Assembly (NCBI RefSeq): GCF_001949125.1 | Contig: NZ_MSTI01000028.1 | Location: 1 to 64,000 of the forward strand | Source: Deinococcus marmoris | GTDB lineage: Bacteria; Deinococcota; Deinococci; Deinococcales; Deinococcaceae | Direction: 5' to 3' | DNA: 64,000 bases | Part shown: positions 1 through 8,728 of the stretch, piece by piece | Layout of the letters: each line of letters opens with the position of its first letter | Numbering within the stretch: the stretch's first letter is position 1 | Translations under genes and position numbers: made by a program | The notes under the pieces: generated by a model | What the model saw: the letters and a program-made list of their open reading frames with translations, nothing else | Database searches by the model: none | What the model was told of the DNA's origin: nothing

Positions 1-179
1 GGGAGGGCTTTGGCAAACCAACGGCGGAAGGTGCGTTCATCCCAGCCGCTGTAGCGGCTGAGATTCAATGCATTGATTCGGCCAGGAATGGCCTGCCACA
101 GCGGCATCAGGTGGAGGAAGAAGCGCTGTTGGGTAAGAGGAAGATGTAGCAAAGTCAGCAGTACGGGTAAAATGGTCAT
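1..179 (-). CDS. Transposase, N-terminal part (runs off the window)
   Basis: The first 59 codons of a protein that continues past the left edge. It starts at ATG 179 with AGGAGA six bases upstream. The N-terminal text includes SRYSGWDERTFRRWFAK, a pattern I associate with IS4/IS701-type DDE transposases that are common in Deinococcus; the catalytic residues would lie outside the window. The start region sits in an inverted repeat (180-227) that could hide the Shine-Dalgarno in read-through transcripts. Whether the element is intact cannot be seen, and its terminal repeats cannot be defined from one end. Confidence 0.6.
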   Translation of the reverse strand, partial: MTILPVLLTLLHLPLTQQRFFLHLMPLWQAIPGRINALNLSRYSGWDERTFRRWFAKAL

Positions 180-233
180 CGGGTCTCCTGGGGGCAGTCT
201 TGAGAACTTCACCCTAGCGGAGACCCGTTTTTT
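180..233. promoter_or_regulatory. Inverted repeat at the transposase translation start
   Basis: CGGGTCTCC (180-188) pairs perfectly with GGAGACCCG (219-227) across a 30-nt loop, followed by six T. Read rightward it looks like a rho-independent terminator. Read leftward, the proximal arm holds the transposase Shine-Dalgarno and ends at its ATG, so an RNA entering from outside would fold and block initiation. IS10 and IS50 limit transposase synthesis from read-through RNA in this way. The pairing is seen; the function is inferred. Confidence 0.5.
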
Positions 234-276
234 GGTCCATTTCAATTTTTCGTCAAAACTGTCCGAACCATTGCTC

Positions 277-412
277 ATACGGACTCCGATTGAATCGTTT
301 GCAAAAACGATGAATATCCGAGCGGAGCGAGAATGAGAAGAACGGGTTCCGGGCGTGGAGTTGGCAAACTGGCGCTTTCCCAGTTTGTCAACGAAACAGA
401 CGGAATCCGTAT
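277..412. repeat. MITE-like or small intergenic repeat with terminal inverted repeats
   Basis: ATACGGACTCCG (277-288) and CGGAATCCGTAT (401-412) are inverted with 11 of 12 matches, and weaker pairing continues about 17 bp inward. Inside lies a hairpin with CAAACTGG and CCAGTTTG arms. The right terminus falls on the last base of the neighbouring phosphotransferase stop codon. No coding potential is convincing. It resembles the small non-coding repeats of Deinococcus genomes, but no second copy lies in the window to prove it. Confidence 0.5.
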
Positions 413-1344
413 CAGCCCTGACGGCCCAGCCACTCCTCCCACTCTGGAAACTGCACCGACACGCGTAAAAGCTGCATCAGCGCAGTGCCGGGGCGGGTGT
501 ACCACAGGTCCGTCTCGTGACCCTCGGGAACGTAGGCGAGGCGGCGCGTGGCGTCTTCAAGCAGATAGGCCAGCAGACGCAGCGACGCGCCGCCGTCCAG
601 CACGGCCTCCTCGTGGTAGCCGCGCAGCAGTTCGGGGGCGGCCAGCGGCCCGGCGTAGGTCAGGTCCAGCACCGGATCGCCCCAGCCCGCGTCTCCCCAG
701 TCGATCAGCGCCGTAACTGCGCCCGTGTCCGTGACCATCAGATTTCCGGCGTGTAGATCGTTGTGCAGGAAGACCGGGGTGGGGGGCGGGGCCGCAGCCA
801 GCAGGCGCGAAACCGTTTCCGTGGCCCACATCGCGTCGGCCAGTCCCAGCTTTTTGCTGTCGGTCACGCGGGCCAGGGTGCGGGGCGGGTTGGGCGGGAC
901 GATAGGATTGAGCCTGCCCTGCGGATCGGGGGCGGCGGTCACGTTCCGGTGAAGCCGTGCAAGCTCTCGCCCCGCCTCCCGGTAAGCGCGCAGCAGACGC
1001 GGATCGCCCTCGGCCCAGCCATAACTTTCCAGACTGCGGCCCGGTGCGAAGGCGTAGACGGTGACGGGCGCGTCCACCACATCCCGGTCATCGTCGAAGA
1101 TCAGCAGTTCCGGCGTCCTCACCCCGGCGTGAAAGGCGGCGGGGGCGGCCACGCTCTCGGTCAGGGCGTCTTTGACGTCGCCGGGCATCGGAATGCGGAG
1201 AACTATGGGCTGGCCGTTCAGGGCCGCGCGGTAGACCCGGTTGACGATACCGACGCTGGGCAGCCGCTCCGGCGTCCCCTTCAGCCCATACTTTTGCGAG
1301 AAGGCGGCGAGTTCGGCAGGGGTCAAGTCGGGGAGGGCGGGCAC
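412..1344 (-). CDS. Phosphotransferase, APH (aminoglycoside/choline kinase) fold
   Basis: A 310-residue protein, normal length for the APH family, which transfers phosphate from ATP to a small hydroxylated substrate. The catalytic loop is HNDLHAGNLMV with IDWGDAGWGDPVLDL following, giving the Brenner-type HxDxxxxN and the metal-binding Asp of IDW. An N-terminal lobe with RNRVYRA-like strands precedes it. The start is GTG (MPALPDL). The gene is divergent from xpt with a 64-bp gap. The substrate cannot be told from sequence; antibiotic resistance should not be assumed, because most chromosomal members act on sugars, choline or amino acids. Confidence 0.8.
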   Translation of the reverse strand: MPALPDLTPAELAAFSQKYGLKGTPERLPSVGIVNRVYRAALNGQPIVLRIPMPGDVKDALTESVAAPAAFHAGVRTPELLIFDDDRDVVDAPVTVYAFAPGRSLESYGWAEGDPRLLRAYREAGRELARLHRNVTAAPDPQGRLNPIVPPNPPRTLARVTDSKKLGLADAMWATETVSRLLAAAPPPTPVFLHNDLHAGNLMVTDTGAVTALIDWGDAGWGDPVLDLTYAGPLAAPELLRGYHEEAVLDGGASLRLLAYLLEDATRRLAYVPEGHETDLWYTRPGTALMQLLRVSVQFPEWEEWLGRQG

Positions 1345-1395
1345 GCGGCCCAGTCTGGTCTAAATTCATCCACGCCGCAGCGGCCACCCGGCGGA

Positions 1396-1401
1396 TACAC
1401 T
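1396..1401 (+). promoter_or_regulatory. -10 box of a probable leaderless xpt transcript
   Basis: TACACT lies exactly seven bases before the xpt ATG and no Shine-Dalgarno is present, so transcription would begin at the start codon. The -35 region is not recognisable. Confidence 0.5.
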
Positions 1402-1408
1402 TTCCCGC

Positions 1409-1990
1409 ATGCAATCACTGGTGGACGCGATTCGTGAACAGGGCGTGATCCTGCCCGGCGGTTTTCTCAAGGTGGACGGGCTGGTCAACCACCAACTGCT
1501 GCCGGGCCTGACGCGCGAGATGGGCGTGCGCTTCGCGGAACTGTTCGCCCCCCTGAAGCCCAACAAAGTTCTGACCATTGAGGTCAGCGGTATCGCCCCC
1601 GCTATTTCCGCCGCGATGGAACTGAACGTGCCGATGGTCTACGCCCGCAAGAAGAAGCCGCTGACCATGAAGGAACCCGCCTTCACCGCTAGTTCGGTCA
1701 GCCGCACCAAGGGCGGCAACGTGGACCTGTTCGTCAGCTCCGAATTCCTGGGGCCGGAAGACCGCGTGGTCATCATCGATGATTTTCTGGCCTCCGGCGG
1801 CACGTTGCGCGCCCTGACCGGGATGATCGAACTCAGCGGCGCAACCCTGCTGGGCCTGGGCTGCGTGGTGGAAAAGCAGTTTGAACTGGGGCGCGAATTT
1901 CTGGCCGATCTGGGTGTGCCGATCCATACCCTCGCCAACATCGTCCGCATGAGCGAGGCCGAGGGAATCGTGGTGGAGGTGGGGCGCTAA
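1409..1990 (+). CDS. xpt: Xanthine phosphoribosyltransferase
   Basis: 193 residues, the standard length for Xpt. It converts xanthine and PRPP to XMP in purine salvage. The N-terminus ([25 protein letters not shown]...) matches the family opening, and [13 protein letters not shown] is the PRPP-binding loop. [10 protein letters not shown] lies in the expected central loop. The product is cytosolic, normally a dimer. The mRNA looks leaderless, so a 5' purine riboswitch, known upstream of some xpt genes, is not possible here in its usual form. Confidence 0.9.
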   Translation: MQSLVDAIREQGVILPGGFLKVDGLVNHQLLPGLTREMGVRFAELFAPLKPNKVLTIEVSGIAPAISAAMELNVPMVYARKKKPLTMKEPAFTASSVSRTKGGNVDLFVSSEFLGPEDRVVIIDDFLASGGTLRALTGMIELSGATLLGLGCVVEKQFELGREFLADLGVPIHTLANIVRMSEAEGIVVEVGR

Positions 1991-2096
1991 ACGCCAGAAA
2001 GCCAACGCTCTCTCTGGCAAAGGTAAAACCGGCTGAACACGGCGCTCAGATGGGCGGTGGTCCGGTTCTCTAGGCTGGGGCCAAGGAAGTGACCCC

Positions 2097-2585
2097 ATGA
2101 CCCAGCCCGATCCCCGTTCCGCCCTGATTCCAGACCAGAGTGCCCGCATCAACGTGGCAACCTACAGCACCTACCCGGAGGCCCAGCGCGCCGTCGATTA
2201 CCTGAGCGACGAGAAATTCCCGGTGGAGCGCACCGCCATCATCGGTGAGGGCCTCAAGACCATCGAGCAGGTCACGGGCCGCCTGGACTGGGGCCGTGCG
2301 GCGGGCCTGGGCTTTGGGCAGGGGCTGTTTATCGGCCTGTTCGTGGGCCTGATCTTCAGCCTGCTGGGGCTGGGCGGCGGCAATCTGCTGTTCTCTATCG
2401 CCTACGGCATGGTGGTGGGGGCCGTCTTCGGTCTGGTCTGGGGTCTGGTCGGATATGCCCTCAGCGGTGGGCGACGTGATTTCACGTCCATTGGCGGGAT
2501 GCGCGCTGACCATTACGTGATCGTGGCCGACGCCGAGGTGGCCGAAAAGGCCAGGGCGCTGCTGGCAAACCTGCCGACGCGCTGA
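2097..2585 (+). CDS. General stress membrane protein (YflT/GsP17M-like)
   Basis: 162 residues in three parts. An N-terminal cytosolic alpha/beta stretch (INVATYSTYPEAQRAVDYL) is typical of the heat-induced stress protein YflT family. A Gly-rich central hydrophobic segment follows (GLGFGQGLFIGLFVGLIFSLLGL, then a second at FSIAYGMVVGAVFGLVWGL), probably two membrane passes with glycine-zipper packing. A short C-terminal domain (ADHYVIVADAEVAEKARALL) ends it. AAGGAAGTGA sits before the ATG, so it is led by a normal ribosome site, unlike its neighbours. Biochemical function is unknown in the family. Confidence 0.65.
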   Translation: MTQPDPRSALIPDQSARINVATYSTYPEAQRAVDYLSDEKFPVERTAIIGEGLKTIEQVTGRLDWGRAAGLGFGQGLFIGLFVGLIFSLLGLGGGNLLFSIAYGMVVGAVFGLVWGLVGYALSGGRRDFTSIGGMRADHYVIVADAEVAEKARALLANLPTR

Positions 2586-2618
2586 TTGGGCCGAAGAACT
2601 TCCTAACGCCCGTTTGGA

Positions 2619-2624
2619 TAGGAT
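2619..2624 (+). promoter_or_regulatory. -10 box of leaderless carboxylase transcript
   Basis: TAGGAT is followed by seven bases and then ATG at 2632. This supports 2632 as the start rather than upstream TTG or ATG codons in the same frame. Confidence 0.5.
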
Positions 2625-2631
2625 GCACCCC

Positions 2632-4194
2632 ATGACACAACCCGGCATGGAGTTGCAGGAATTGATCGCCGAGATGGAGCAGCGGCGCGGCAAGGTAGAA
2701 GCGGGCGGCGGCGCGGCGCGGCAGCAAAAGCAGCGCGACGGCGGCAAGCTGACCGCCCGTAAGCGCATCGACGCCCTGCTTGATCCCGGCAGCTTTTTAG
2801 AGATGGGAACCTTCGTGGAACACCGGGGCGGACGCCTGATGCAGGGCGTGGAAGCTCCGGGCGACGGCGTGGTCACCGGGAGTGGCACCATTGACGGGCG
2901 GCAGGTCTTCGTCTTCTCGCAGGATTTTACGGTGCTGGGCGGCAGCCTGGGCAAGATGAACGCCGCCAAGGTGACCAAGATCATGGATCTGGCCGCCAAA
3001 ACAGGTTGCCCGGTCATTGGCCTCAACGATTCGGCGGGGGCGCGCATTCAGGAAGGAGTGGACTCGCTGTCAGGCTACGGCGAGATCTTTTACCGCAACG
3101 CGATTTACTCAGGCGCGGTGCCGCAGATCAGCGCCATTCTCGGCCCCTGCGCGGGCGGCGCGGTGTATTCCCCGGCGCTGACCGATTTTATTCTGATGAG
3201 CGGCGGCAGCAGCTACATGTTCATTACCGGGCCGGAAGTGATCAAGAGTGTGACGCGCGAGGACGTGACCCTTGACCAGCTCGGCGGCGCGGACGTGCAT
3301 ACCCGCAAGAGCGGCGTGGCGCACCTGGAATACGACGGCGACGAGGCCGTGCTGGCGGGGATACGTGACCTGCTGGGCTACCTGCCCCAGAACGCCCACG
3401 AGCAGCCCCCGGTGCGCCAGACCGATGACCCCGTGACCCGCCGCAACGACAAGTTGCTGGACATCGTGCTGCCCGATCAGCGCAAGCCCTACGCCATGCA
3501 CGCGGTCATTCACGAACTGGTGGACGACGGCACCTTTCTGGAAATCCAGCCGAACTGGGCCAAGAATATTCTGGTGGGCTTCGCGCGATTGGGCGGGCAG
3601 AGCGTGGGCATCGTCGCCAACAACCCGCGCGTGATGGCCGGGACGCTGAACATTGACGCCAGCGACAAGGCCGCCCGTTTTATCCGCACCTGCGACTGCT
3701 ACAACGTGCCCATCCTGACCCTGGTGGACGTGACTGGCTTCCTCCCTGGCGTGGCCCAGGAACACGCCGGAATCATCCGCCACGGTGCGAAGATGCTGTA
3801 TGCCTACGCCGAGGCCACCGTCCCCAAGATCACCCTGATCACGCGCAAGAGCTACGGCGGCGCGTACCTCGCCATGAACAGCCGCGATATGGGTGCGGAC
3901 GTGGTGTACGCGTGGCCCACTGCCGCCGTCGCCGTGATGGGCGCGGAGGGGGCGGCCAACATCGTCTACCGCCGCGAGATCAACGCCAGCGAGAACCCCG
4001 AGGCCACCCGTGCCGAGAAAATCGCCGACTATAAGGATGCGTTTGACAACCCATATGTGGCCGCCAGCAAGGGCTACATAGACGACGTAATTCCGATGGA
4101 AGACACCCGCGCCCGCCTGATCCTGACCTTTGCCATGCTCCGCGACAAGGCGGAGGTCAGGCCGTACCGGAAGCACGGGAATATGCCGCTGTAG
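2632..4194 (+). CDS. Acyl-CoA carboxylase, carboxyltransferase beta subunit
   Basis: 520 residues, typical of PccB/MccB/AccD5-type subunits. Such proteins move CO2 from biotin to propionyl-, acetyl- or methylcrotonyl-CoA. Both crotonase-like halves are visible. The N half has FVFSQDFTVLGGSLGKMNA and a Gly-Gly oxyanion site in GPCAGGAVYSPALTDF. The C half has ITLITRKSYGGAYLAMNSRDMGADVVYAWP. No biotinylated or ATP-grasp alpha subunit lies next door, so the partner is encoded elsewhere. Upstream TTG 2614 and ATG 2623 are in frame, but the promoter spacing favours 2632. Propionyl-CoA is the most likely substrate, not proven. Confidence 0.88.
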   Translation: MTQPGMELQELIAEMEQRRGKVEAGGGAARQQKQRDGGKLTARKRIDALLDPGSFLEMGTFVEHRGGRLMQGVEAPGDGVVTGSGTIDGRQVFVFSQDFTVLGGSLGKMNAAKVTKIMDLAAKTGCPVIGLNDSAGARIQEGVDSLSGYGEIFYRNAIYSGAVPQISAILGPCAGGAVYSPALTDFILMSGGSSYMFITGPEVIKSVTREDVTLDQLGGADVHTRKSGVAHLEYDGDEAVLAGIRDLLGYLPQNAHEQPPVRQTDDPVTRRNDKLLDIVLPDQRKPYAMHAVIHELVDDGTFLEIQPNWAKNILVGFARLGGQSVGIVANNPRVMAGTLNIDASDKAARFIRTCDCYNVPILTLVDVTGFLPGVAQEHAGIIRHGAKMLYAYAEATVPKITLITRKSYGGAYLAMNSRDMGADVVYAWPTAAVAVMGAEGAANIVYRREINASENPEATRAEKIADYKDAFDNPYVAASKGYIDDVIPMEDTRARLILTFAMLRDKAEVRPYRKHGNMPL

Positions 4195-4211
4195 GAAGAT
4201 TAGAAGAATCA

Positions 4212-4250
4212 GGACGCGGCTCTGAAACTTGGGGCCGCGTTCTGTTCTCT
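4212..4250 (+). terminator. Probable rho-independent terminator after carboxylase
   Basis: ACGCGGC (4214-4220) and GCCGCGT (4234-4240) form a GC stem, followed by a T-rich TCTGTTCTCT tail. Confidence 0.5.
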
Positions 4251-4377
4251 GATTTGCCACGCATCTGCCAGATACCCGGTCATAAACGAACGGCCAAGAT
4301 TCTCCTTTCTTCCCGCTGGCACGCCGTTTCCCACCTCCAGCGTGTCCTGTCTGACACAGCGCCCCCTAGGCTGGGTC

Positions 4378-4383
4378 TAGGGT
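4378..4383 (+). promoter_or_regulatory. -10 box of leaderless DJ-1 family transcript
   Basis: TAGGGT plus seven bases reaches ATG 4391. An in-frame GTG at 4382 overlaps the box and is therefore an unlikely start. Confidence 0.45.
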
Positions 4384-4390
4384 GTCCGGC

Positions 4391-5176
4391 ATGACTTCTC
4401 CTACTGCTAGCAAAAAAATCCTCGTCATCATGTCCAGCGATTCCGAATTGCCCTTGCAGAACGGCAAAACGCACGCCACCGGCTTCTACCTCAACGAGTT
4501 CGGCGTCCCCGCGCACCGGCTGGTGCAGGCGGGCCACACGCTGGAAATCGCCACGCCGCGCGGCAACCGTCCGCCACTGGATGCGGGCAGCGACAGCAAG
4601 GACTTTTTCAAGGACGAGGCGGAGTACGGGGAGATCAAAAAGTTCGTGGACGAAACCCTGTCCGGCGAGATCGTGCCGCTGGCCGACGCCGTGACCAATC
4701 TGGACGCTTTTGACGCCGTGTTTCTGCCTGGCGGCCACGCGCCCATGATTGAGCTGATGCACAACCACGATCTGGGCCACGCGCTGCTCCACTTCCACGA
4801 GCGCTCGCTGCCCACCGCGCTGATCTGCCACGCGCCCGTCGCTTTGCTGGCCGCGCAGCCCGCCGCCGGGGCATACCAGCGGGCGCTGGAAGCCGGGGAA
4901 ACGCCCACAGCCGAGGACTTCACGTACAGCGGCTACAAGGTCACCGTCTTCAGCACGCCGGAAGAAAAGGACGCCGAGAGCGGCTTTGACGCCCCCATGC
5001 TGTACTACCCCGCCGATGCCCTGACCGCCGCAGGTATGACCGTACAGAACGGCGAAAAATGGACCAGCAACGTGGTCCGGGACCGCGAACTGATCACGGG
5101 CCAGAACCCCATGAGCGACGAGGCATTCGTGGAGGAATTCCTGAAGGCGCTGGGAGAAACGCCCGCGAAGGGCTAA
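4391..5176 (+). CDS. DJ-1/PfpI family protein (HchA-like, type 1 glutamine amidotransferase fold)
   Basis: 261 residues. The nucleophile elbow is LICHAPVAL with Cys146, and HATGFYLNEF supplies the conserved Glu. Length and the long loop after the first strands fit the Hsp31/HchA side of the family rather than the short PfpI side. Members act as glyoxalase III, deglycase or stress chaperones; which applies here is not decidable. The gene is convergent with the next one and overlaps it by four bases. Confidence 0.75.
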   Translation: MTSPTASKKILVIMSSDSELPLQNGKTHATGFYLNEFGVPAHRLVQAGHTLEIATPRGNRPPLDAGSDSKDFFKDEAEYGEIKKFVDETLSGEIVPLADAVTNLDAFDAVFLPGGHAPMIELMHNHDLGHALLHFHERSLPTALICHAPVALLAAQPAAGAYQRALEAGETPTAEDFTYSGYKVTVFSTPEEKDAESGFDAPMLYYPADALTAAGMTVQNGEKWTSNVVRDRELITGQNPMSDEAFVEEFLKALGETPAKG

Positions 5177-6258
5177 CCCTCTCCCACTTTCTCCCGCGCC
5201 ACCTGCACCCGGACCCTGGCCGCCAGCGTGCGGTAGAACTCCGGGCGCTGTAGGTAGGCCATGTGGGGCGAGCGGCCTCCCAGCGGAAAGTCGGTGTCGT
5301 GCGCTCCTGGCACGCTGCCCTCGGCGGGAAAGCTGAGCAGATCGCGCTCGCTCCAGACATTCCAGAAGTAACCCAGGTGGGGCGAGGCGTCCAGCGCAGT
5401 TCCCCCGCCCGTCTGATCGTCCAGAAACAGGCCCAGGGCCTTGCACGGCCCCACCTGACTGGCCGCCGCACACCACACCGCCGCCCGCAGGTCCGAGAGT
5501 TCGGGATCAGCGGGCAGAAAACTGGTCAGGGCGTCGTAGATCAGTTGTCCGCCCATGCTGTGCGTCACGATCACCAGCGGTTCGTCCCGCTCCCGGCTGA
5601 GGTGCCAGGACTTCTTTAAGGCGTCCAGCACGCGGGCAGCAATCGGGCCGGGCTGCCGGGGCGTGCCGCGCAGCGTGAAGTATTCCAGCGCGTCCCCGAC
5701 AAAAAAGGGAATGAAGCCCTCCAGCGGGCGGCGCAGATCCAGCATGGCGCGGCGCATGTTCTGATGGCGGCGCAGTCGCAGACGCTGAGGCAGGTGTGCG
5801 CCGTTCAGGTCCAGGCGAGCGCGAACAGCGGACAGCGCCACCGGCCACTGGGCGGCGACGGGAACATTGCCGATGGCTGCCCGCACACCCGCATCCCGGG
5901 CGATGGCCCAGCAGACCTCCACCAGTTCGGGCCAGCGGTCTGCCAGGACTTCCGGGCGCAGATCACGTTCCAGACTGTCGGCCAGCGCGGCGGCGTCCAG
6001 CGTCAGCGGATGCGTGGGCGGGGGCCACCCGGGTTGCCCGTGGTTTGTGTAGGCGAGGCTGGCCCCCAGATCGCCCCAGTACACCCAGTCCACATTCACG
6101 CCCTGCGGATCGGTGGGGTTGACACTGGGCGCGACGTGGGTTTGCAGCGCCGCACGGACCTCGTCCCACAGCGCCCCGTGCGTCACGCGCTTGAGGGTCT
6201 CCCACTGCGGCTGATCGCCCTCGCGGATGGCGACGCCGTGGACGTAGAGGATGGACAT
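5173..6258 (-). CDS. Alpha/beta hydrolase-like protein of unknown substrate
   Basis: 361 residues. The opening MSILYVHGVAIREGDQ looks like the first strand and HG oxyanion motif of an alpha/beta hydrolase. PLVIVTHSMGGQLIYDAL provides a nucleophile elbow of the HSMGG type. The closing HDTDFPL and SPHMAYLQRPEFY could supply the acid and histidine. No signal peptide, so cytosolic. ACTGTA on the opposite strand (TACAGT read leftward) lies five bases before the ATG, suggesting a leaderless message. Enzyme class is uncertain: esterase or lipase-like. Confidence 0.6.
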   Translation of the reverse strand: MSILYVHGVAIREGDQPQWETLKRVTHGALWDEVRAALQTHVAPSVNPTDPQGVNVDWVYWGDLGASLAYTNHGQPGWPPPTHPLTLDAAALADSLERDLRPEVLADRWPELVEVCWAIARDAGVRAAIGNVPVAAQWPVALSAVRARLDLNGAHLPQRLRLRRHQNMRRAMLDLRRPLEGFIPFFVGDALEYFTLRGTPRQPGPIAARVLDALKKSWHLSRERDEPLVIVTHSMGGQLIYDALTSFLPADPELSDLRAAVWCAAASQVGPCKALGLFLDDQTGGGTALDASPHLGYFWNVWSERDLLSFPAEGSVPGAHDTDFPLGGRSPHMAYLQRPEFYRTLAARVRVQVAREKVGEG

Positions 6259-6288
6259 GGGCCACTGTAACGGGTCTGATATGGATGG

Positions 6289-6717
6289 CTAGCGAAGGGT
6301 GAACGTCATTTCTGTAGTGCTGGAGGTGAAACCCAGGGACTCGTACAGGTGCCGGGCCTCGGAGGTGGTGCCCAGGCTCAGGCGGGTGATGCCGCGCTCA
6401 CGGGCTGCATCTACACAGCGTTCCACCAACTCACGCCCCAACCCGCGCCGCCGATGGTCAGGATGCGTCCAGACGTTTACGATGCGGCCCCGCCACGGCT
6501 GCGGATCGCCGTGCGTCGGTCCCCATTCCAGCAGGGTCAAGCCCGCGCCGGCCACCATCTCTTCACCGTCCAGCGCGAGGAATCCTTGATACAGGCCGCG
6601 CTGTATGGCCTCTGTCACCCATGCGGCATAGATCGGGCGTTCGGCGGCATTCGCATCTGCTGGAAAACGGTAATGGGCGATGATGGGGGCGTCATCAAAC
6701 TGAACCGGGCGAATCAC
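6289..6717 (-). CDS. GNAT-family N-acetyltransferase
   Basis: 142 residues. The acetyl-CoA loop is seen in [23 protein letters not shown] (the RxxGxG/A type pyrophosphate loop). [19 protein letters not shown] gives the usual C-terminal helix and strand. The start is GTG 6717, whose GTGA overlaps the stop of the kinase gene by four bases, so translation is probably coupled to it. The acceptor substrate is unknown. A longer open frame upstream in this phase is only a shadow of the kinase gene. Confidence 0.8.
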   Translation of the reverse strand: MIRPVQFDDAPIIAHYRFPADANAAERPIYAAWVTEAIQRGLYQGFLALDGEEMVAGAGLTLLEWGPTHGDPQPWRGRIVNVWTHPDHRRRGLGRELVERCVDAARERGITRLSLGTTSEARHLYESLGFTSSTTEMTFTLR

Positions 6718-8678
6718 GCGCCCTCCGGCGACTCCGGGTGGTGCTGGCGGTAGGCGCGCAACGTGCCGTCCATGAAAGCCACGTACAGCGTGCCGCCCGC
6801 CGCCAGAGGGGTGGCCTGCACGCCCGTGGCTTCCTGCTGGGTCCAGCGCACCGTGCCGTCGCGCACGTCCAGCGCGCACAACTGCCCGCTCTCGGAGGCC
6901 AGGAAGACCAGCCCCGCGCTGATGACCGGACTGGCGGTCACGCGGCCCGACATGCGGTGCGCCCACACGTCCTCGCCGTCGTGCAGGCGCAGGGCACGGA
7001 CGGTGCCGTCCCAGCCTGCCAGGATCGCCAGCCCGGAATCGCCGGTTCCGCTGTGGGTCACGGCAGGGGAGGCCCACACCTCGTCCTCCAGATCGTAGGT
7101 CCACAGGATCGCCTCGTCCTCGGCCAGCGCCACCCGGCCAGAAGCGGCACTCAGGGCCAGCGCGTGGACCTCGCCTTCCCAGGTGGCCACCACCAGCGTG
7201 GCCTCGCCGGAGGTGCCGGGCAGCAGCGCGGGCGTGCCGTGGACCGTGCCCACCTCCACCTTCCACAGCGGGCTGCCGCTCAGGGCGTCCAGCGCGTGCA
7301 GCCAGCCGTTCTCGTCGCAGACCAGCGCCGCCCCGGCCCACACCAGCGGGCTGGCGGCCACCGGGCCGTCGGTGCGGTAGGCCCAGGCCAGTTCCCCGGT
7401 GCGGGCGCTCAGCGCGTGCAGGTGGCCGTCGCGGCTGGAGGCCAGCACCCGCCCGGCCCACAGCGTCGGTGCGCCGGTCAGCTCGGCGCGGGCCTGATGC
7501 CGCCATACTTCCGCTCCGCCCTGGAGTTCCACCCGGCGCAGCGTGCCGTCCCACGCGCCGAAGAAGATATGCCCACCCTGAAAGGCTGCCGGGGCCGTCA
7601 CCTCGTCTCTGGCTGCATAGGTGGCGAAGGGCCGCCCGGAGGCGTGGGTCAGCACCAGTTGCCCGCCGCGCGTGCCCACCGCCACCAGATCGCCCTCGCC
7701 CACCACGGCGGCGGGCCAGGTGACCTCGCCGGGCAGCGGCACGCTCCAGACTTCTTTCAGGTTTGAAACGCGGGCCGGGCCGTCGGGATGCTCCCCCGTG
7801 CGGGTGCGTCCGCCCCGGTACTGGCCGCGCGCGTGCCCGGTCCAGATGTCGCGGCGGGCCAGTGCCCACAGGTGCGCCAGCGCCTCGCCGGATTCGGGGC
7901 GGTCCTCGGGCTTCTTGGAGAGCAGCGCCAGCAGCACGCGCGCCACCGCGTCTGGGATGGCCGGGTTCAGGTCGCGCGGGTCCGTGATTTTCTCGTAGAC
8001 ATGCTGGAACAGCACGCTCTGATCGCTGTCGCCCACGAAGGGCGGACTGCCGCAGGCCACGCGGTACAGCACCGCTCCCAGCGCGTAGAGGTCGCTCAGC
8101 GGTCCCACGCCGATGCCCTTGGCCTGCTCCGGGGCCATGTAGGCCGGGGTGCCCAGGGTCAGGCCGCTGCGGGTGAGTTGCCGGGTGTGTTCCGACAGCG
8201 CCACCAGCCCGAAATCCATGATGCGCGGCAGCCACGCCTCGTCCAGCAGCACGTTTCCGGGGGTCAGATCCCGGTGGATAATGCCGCGCGAGTGGATGAA
8301 ATGCAGCGCCCGCGAGGCGAACGAGGCCGCCGTCAGATAGCGGGCCAGCGAGGTAGGCGCATCTTCCAGCGGTCCCAGCACCGTGATCGGGCCGCCGGTC
8401 ATCAGCGGCATGGTGAAAAAGGGCCGTCCGTCGCTGGGGTCGAGGCCCAGATCCAGCACGGGAATCACGCCGGGGTGCGTCAGCCGGGCCAGGGTGCGGA
8501 CCTCGCGCAGGAAACGCTGTTTGTCGGAATCGGGCACATGCGCGTGCATGACCTTGACGGCCACGTCGCGGTCCAGCAGCGAATCGTGCGCCCGGAACAC
8601 CAGCGCGCTGCCGCCCTCGCCCAGCGGGGAACGCAGGTCATAGCGGCCCGCCAGGCGTGTTCCTACCTCCAGTGGCAT
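6714..8678 (-). CDS. rqkA: Ser/Thr protein kinase with PQQ-type beta-propeller (RqkA-like)
   Basis: 654 residues. The N-terminal Hanks-type kinase shows the glycine loop GEGGSALV, catalytic Lys42 in [13 protein letters not shown] at 135-142, DFG at 155-157 and APE near 182. After about residue 300 come repeated blocks such as [30 protein letters not shown] and [17 protein letters not shown], about seven blades of a PQQ-binding propeller. No membrane segment is evident. D. radiodurans RqkA (DR2518), a radiation- and PQQ-responsive kinase acting in DNA repair, has the same architecture. Orthology is inferred from architecture only. TAGACT lies nine bases before the ATG. Confidence 0.75.
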   Translation of the reverse strand: MPLEVGTRLAGRYDLRSPLGEGGSALVFRAHDSLLDRDVAVKVMHAHVPDSDKQRFLREVRTLARLTHPGVIPVLDLGLDPSDGRPFFTMPLMTGGPITVLGPLEDAPTSLARYLTAASFASRALHFIHSRGIIHRDLTPGNVLLDEAWLPRIMDFGLVALSEHTRQLTRSGLTLGTPAYMAPEQAKGIGVGPLSDLYALGAVLYRVACGSPPFVGDSDQSVLFQHVYEKITDPRDLNPAIPDAVARVLLALLSKKPEDRPESGEALAHLWALARRDIWTGHARGQYRGGRTRTGEHPDGPARVSNLKEVWSVPLPGEVTWPAAVVGEGDLVAVGTRGGQLVLTHASGRPFATYAARDEVTAPAAFQGGHIFFGAWDGTLRRVELQGGAEVWRHQARAELTGAPTLWAGRVLASSRDGHLHALSARTGELAWAYRTDGPVAASPLVWAGAALVCDENGWLHALDALSGSPLWKVEVGTVHGTPALLPGTSGEATLVVATWEGEVHALALSAASGRVALAEDEAILWTYDLEDEVWASPAVTHSGTGDSGLAILAGWDGTVRALRLHDGEDVWAHRMSGRVTASPVISAGLVFLASESGQLCALDVRDGTVRWTQQEATGVQATPLAAGGTLYVAFMDGTLRAYRQHHPESPEGA

Positions 8679-8728
8679 ATCGGCGGCAGTCTAGCGTGTG
8701 GGCAGGAGGTCTGAGCGTCCAGAGTGCT

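Noticed and set aside
412..1344. Calling the APH-fold protein an antibiotic resistance gene
   Set aside because: Fold and motifs do not define the substrate and there is no resistance context.
1345..1408. Purine riboswitch upstream of xpt
   Set aside because: Only 64 bp separate the divergent genes, and the -10 box lies seven bases from the start codon.
6289..8235. A 648-codon frame that includes the acetyltransferase
   Set aside because: All but the last 142 codons are a shadow of the kinase gene, with Arg/Gly/Pro-rich nonsense text.
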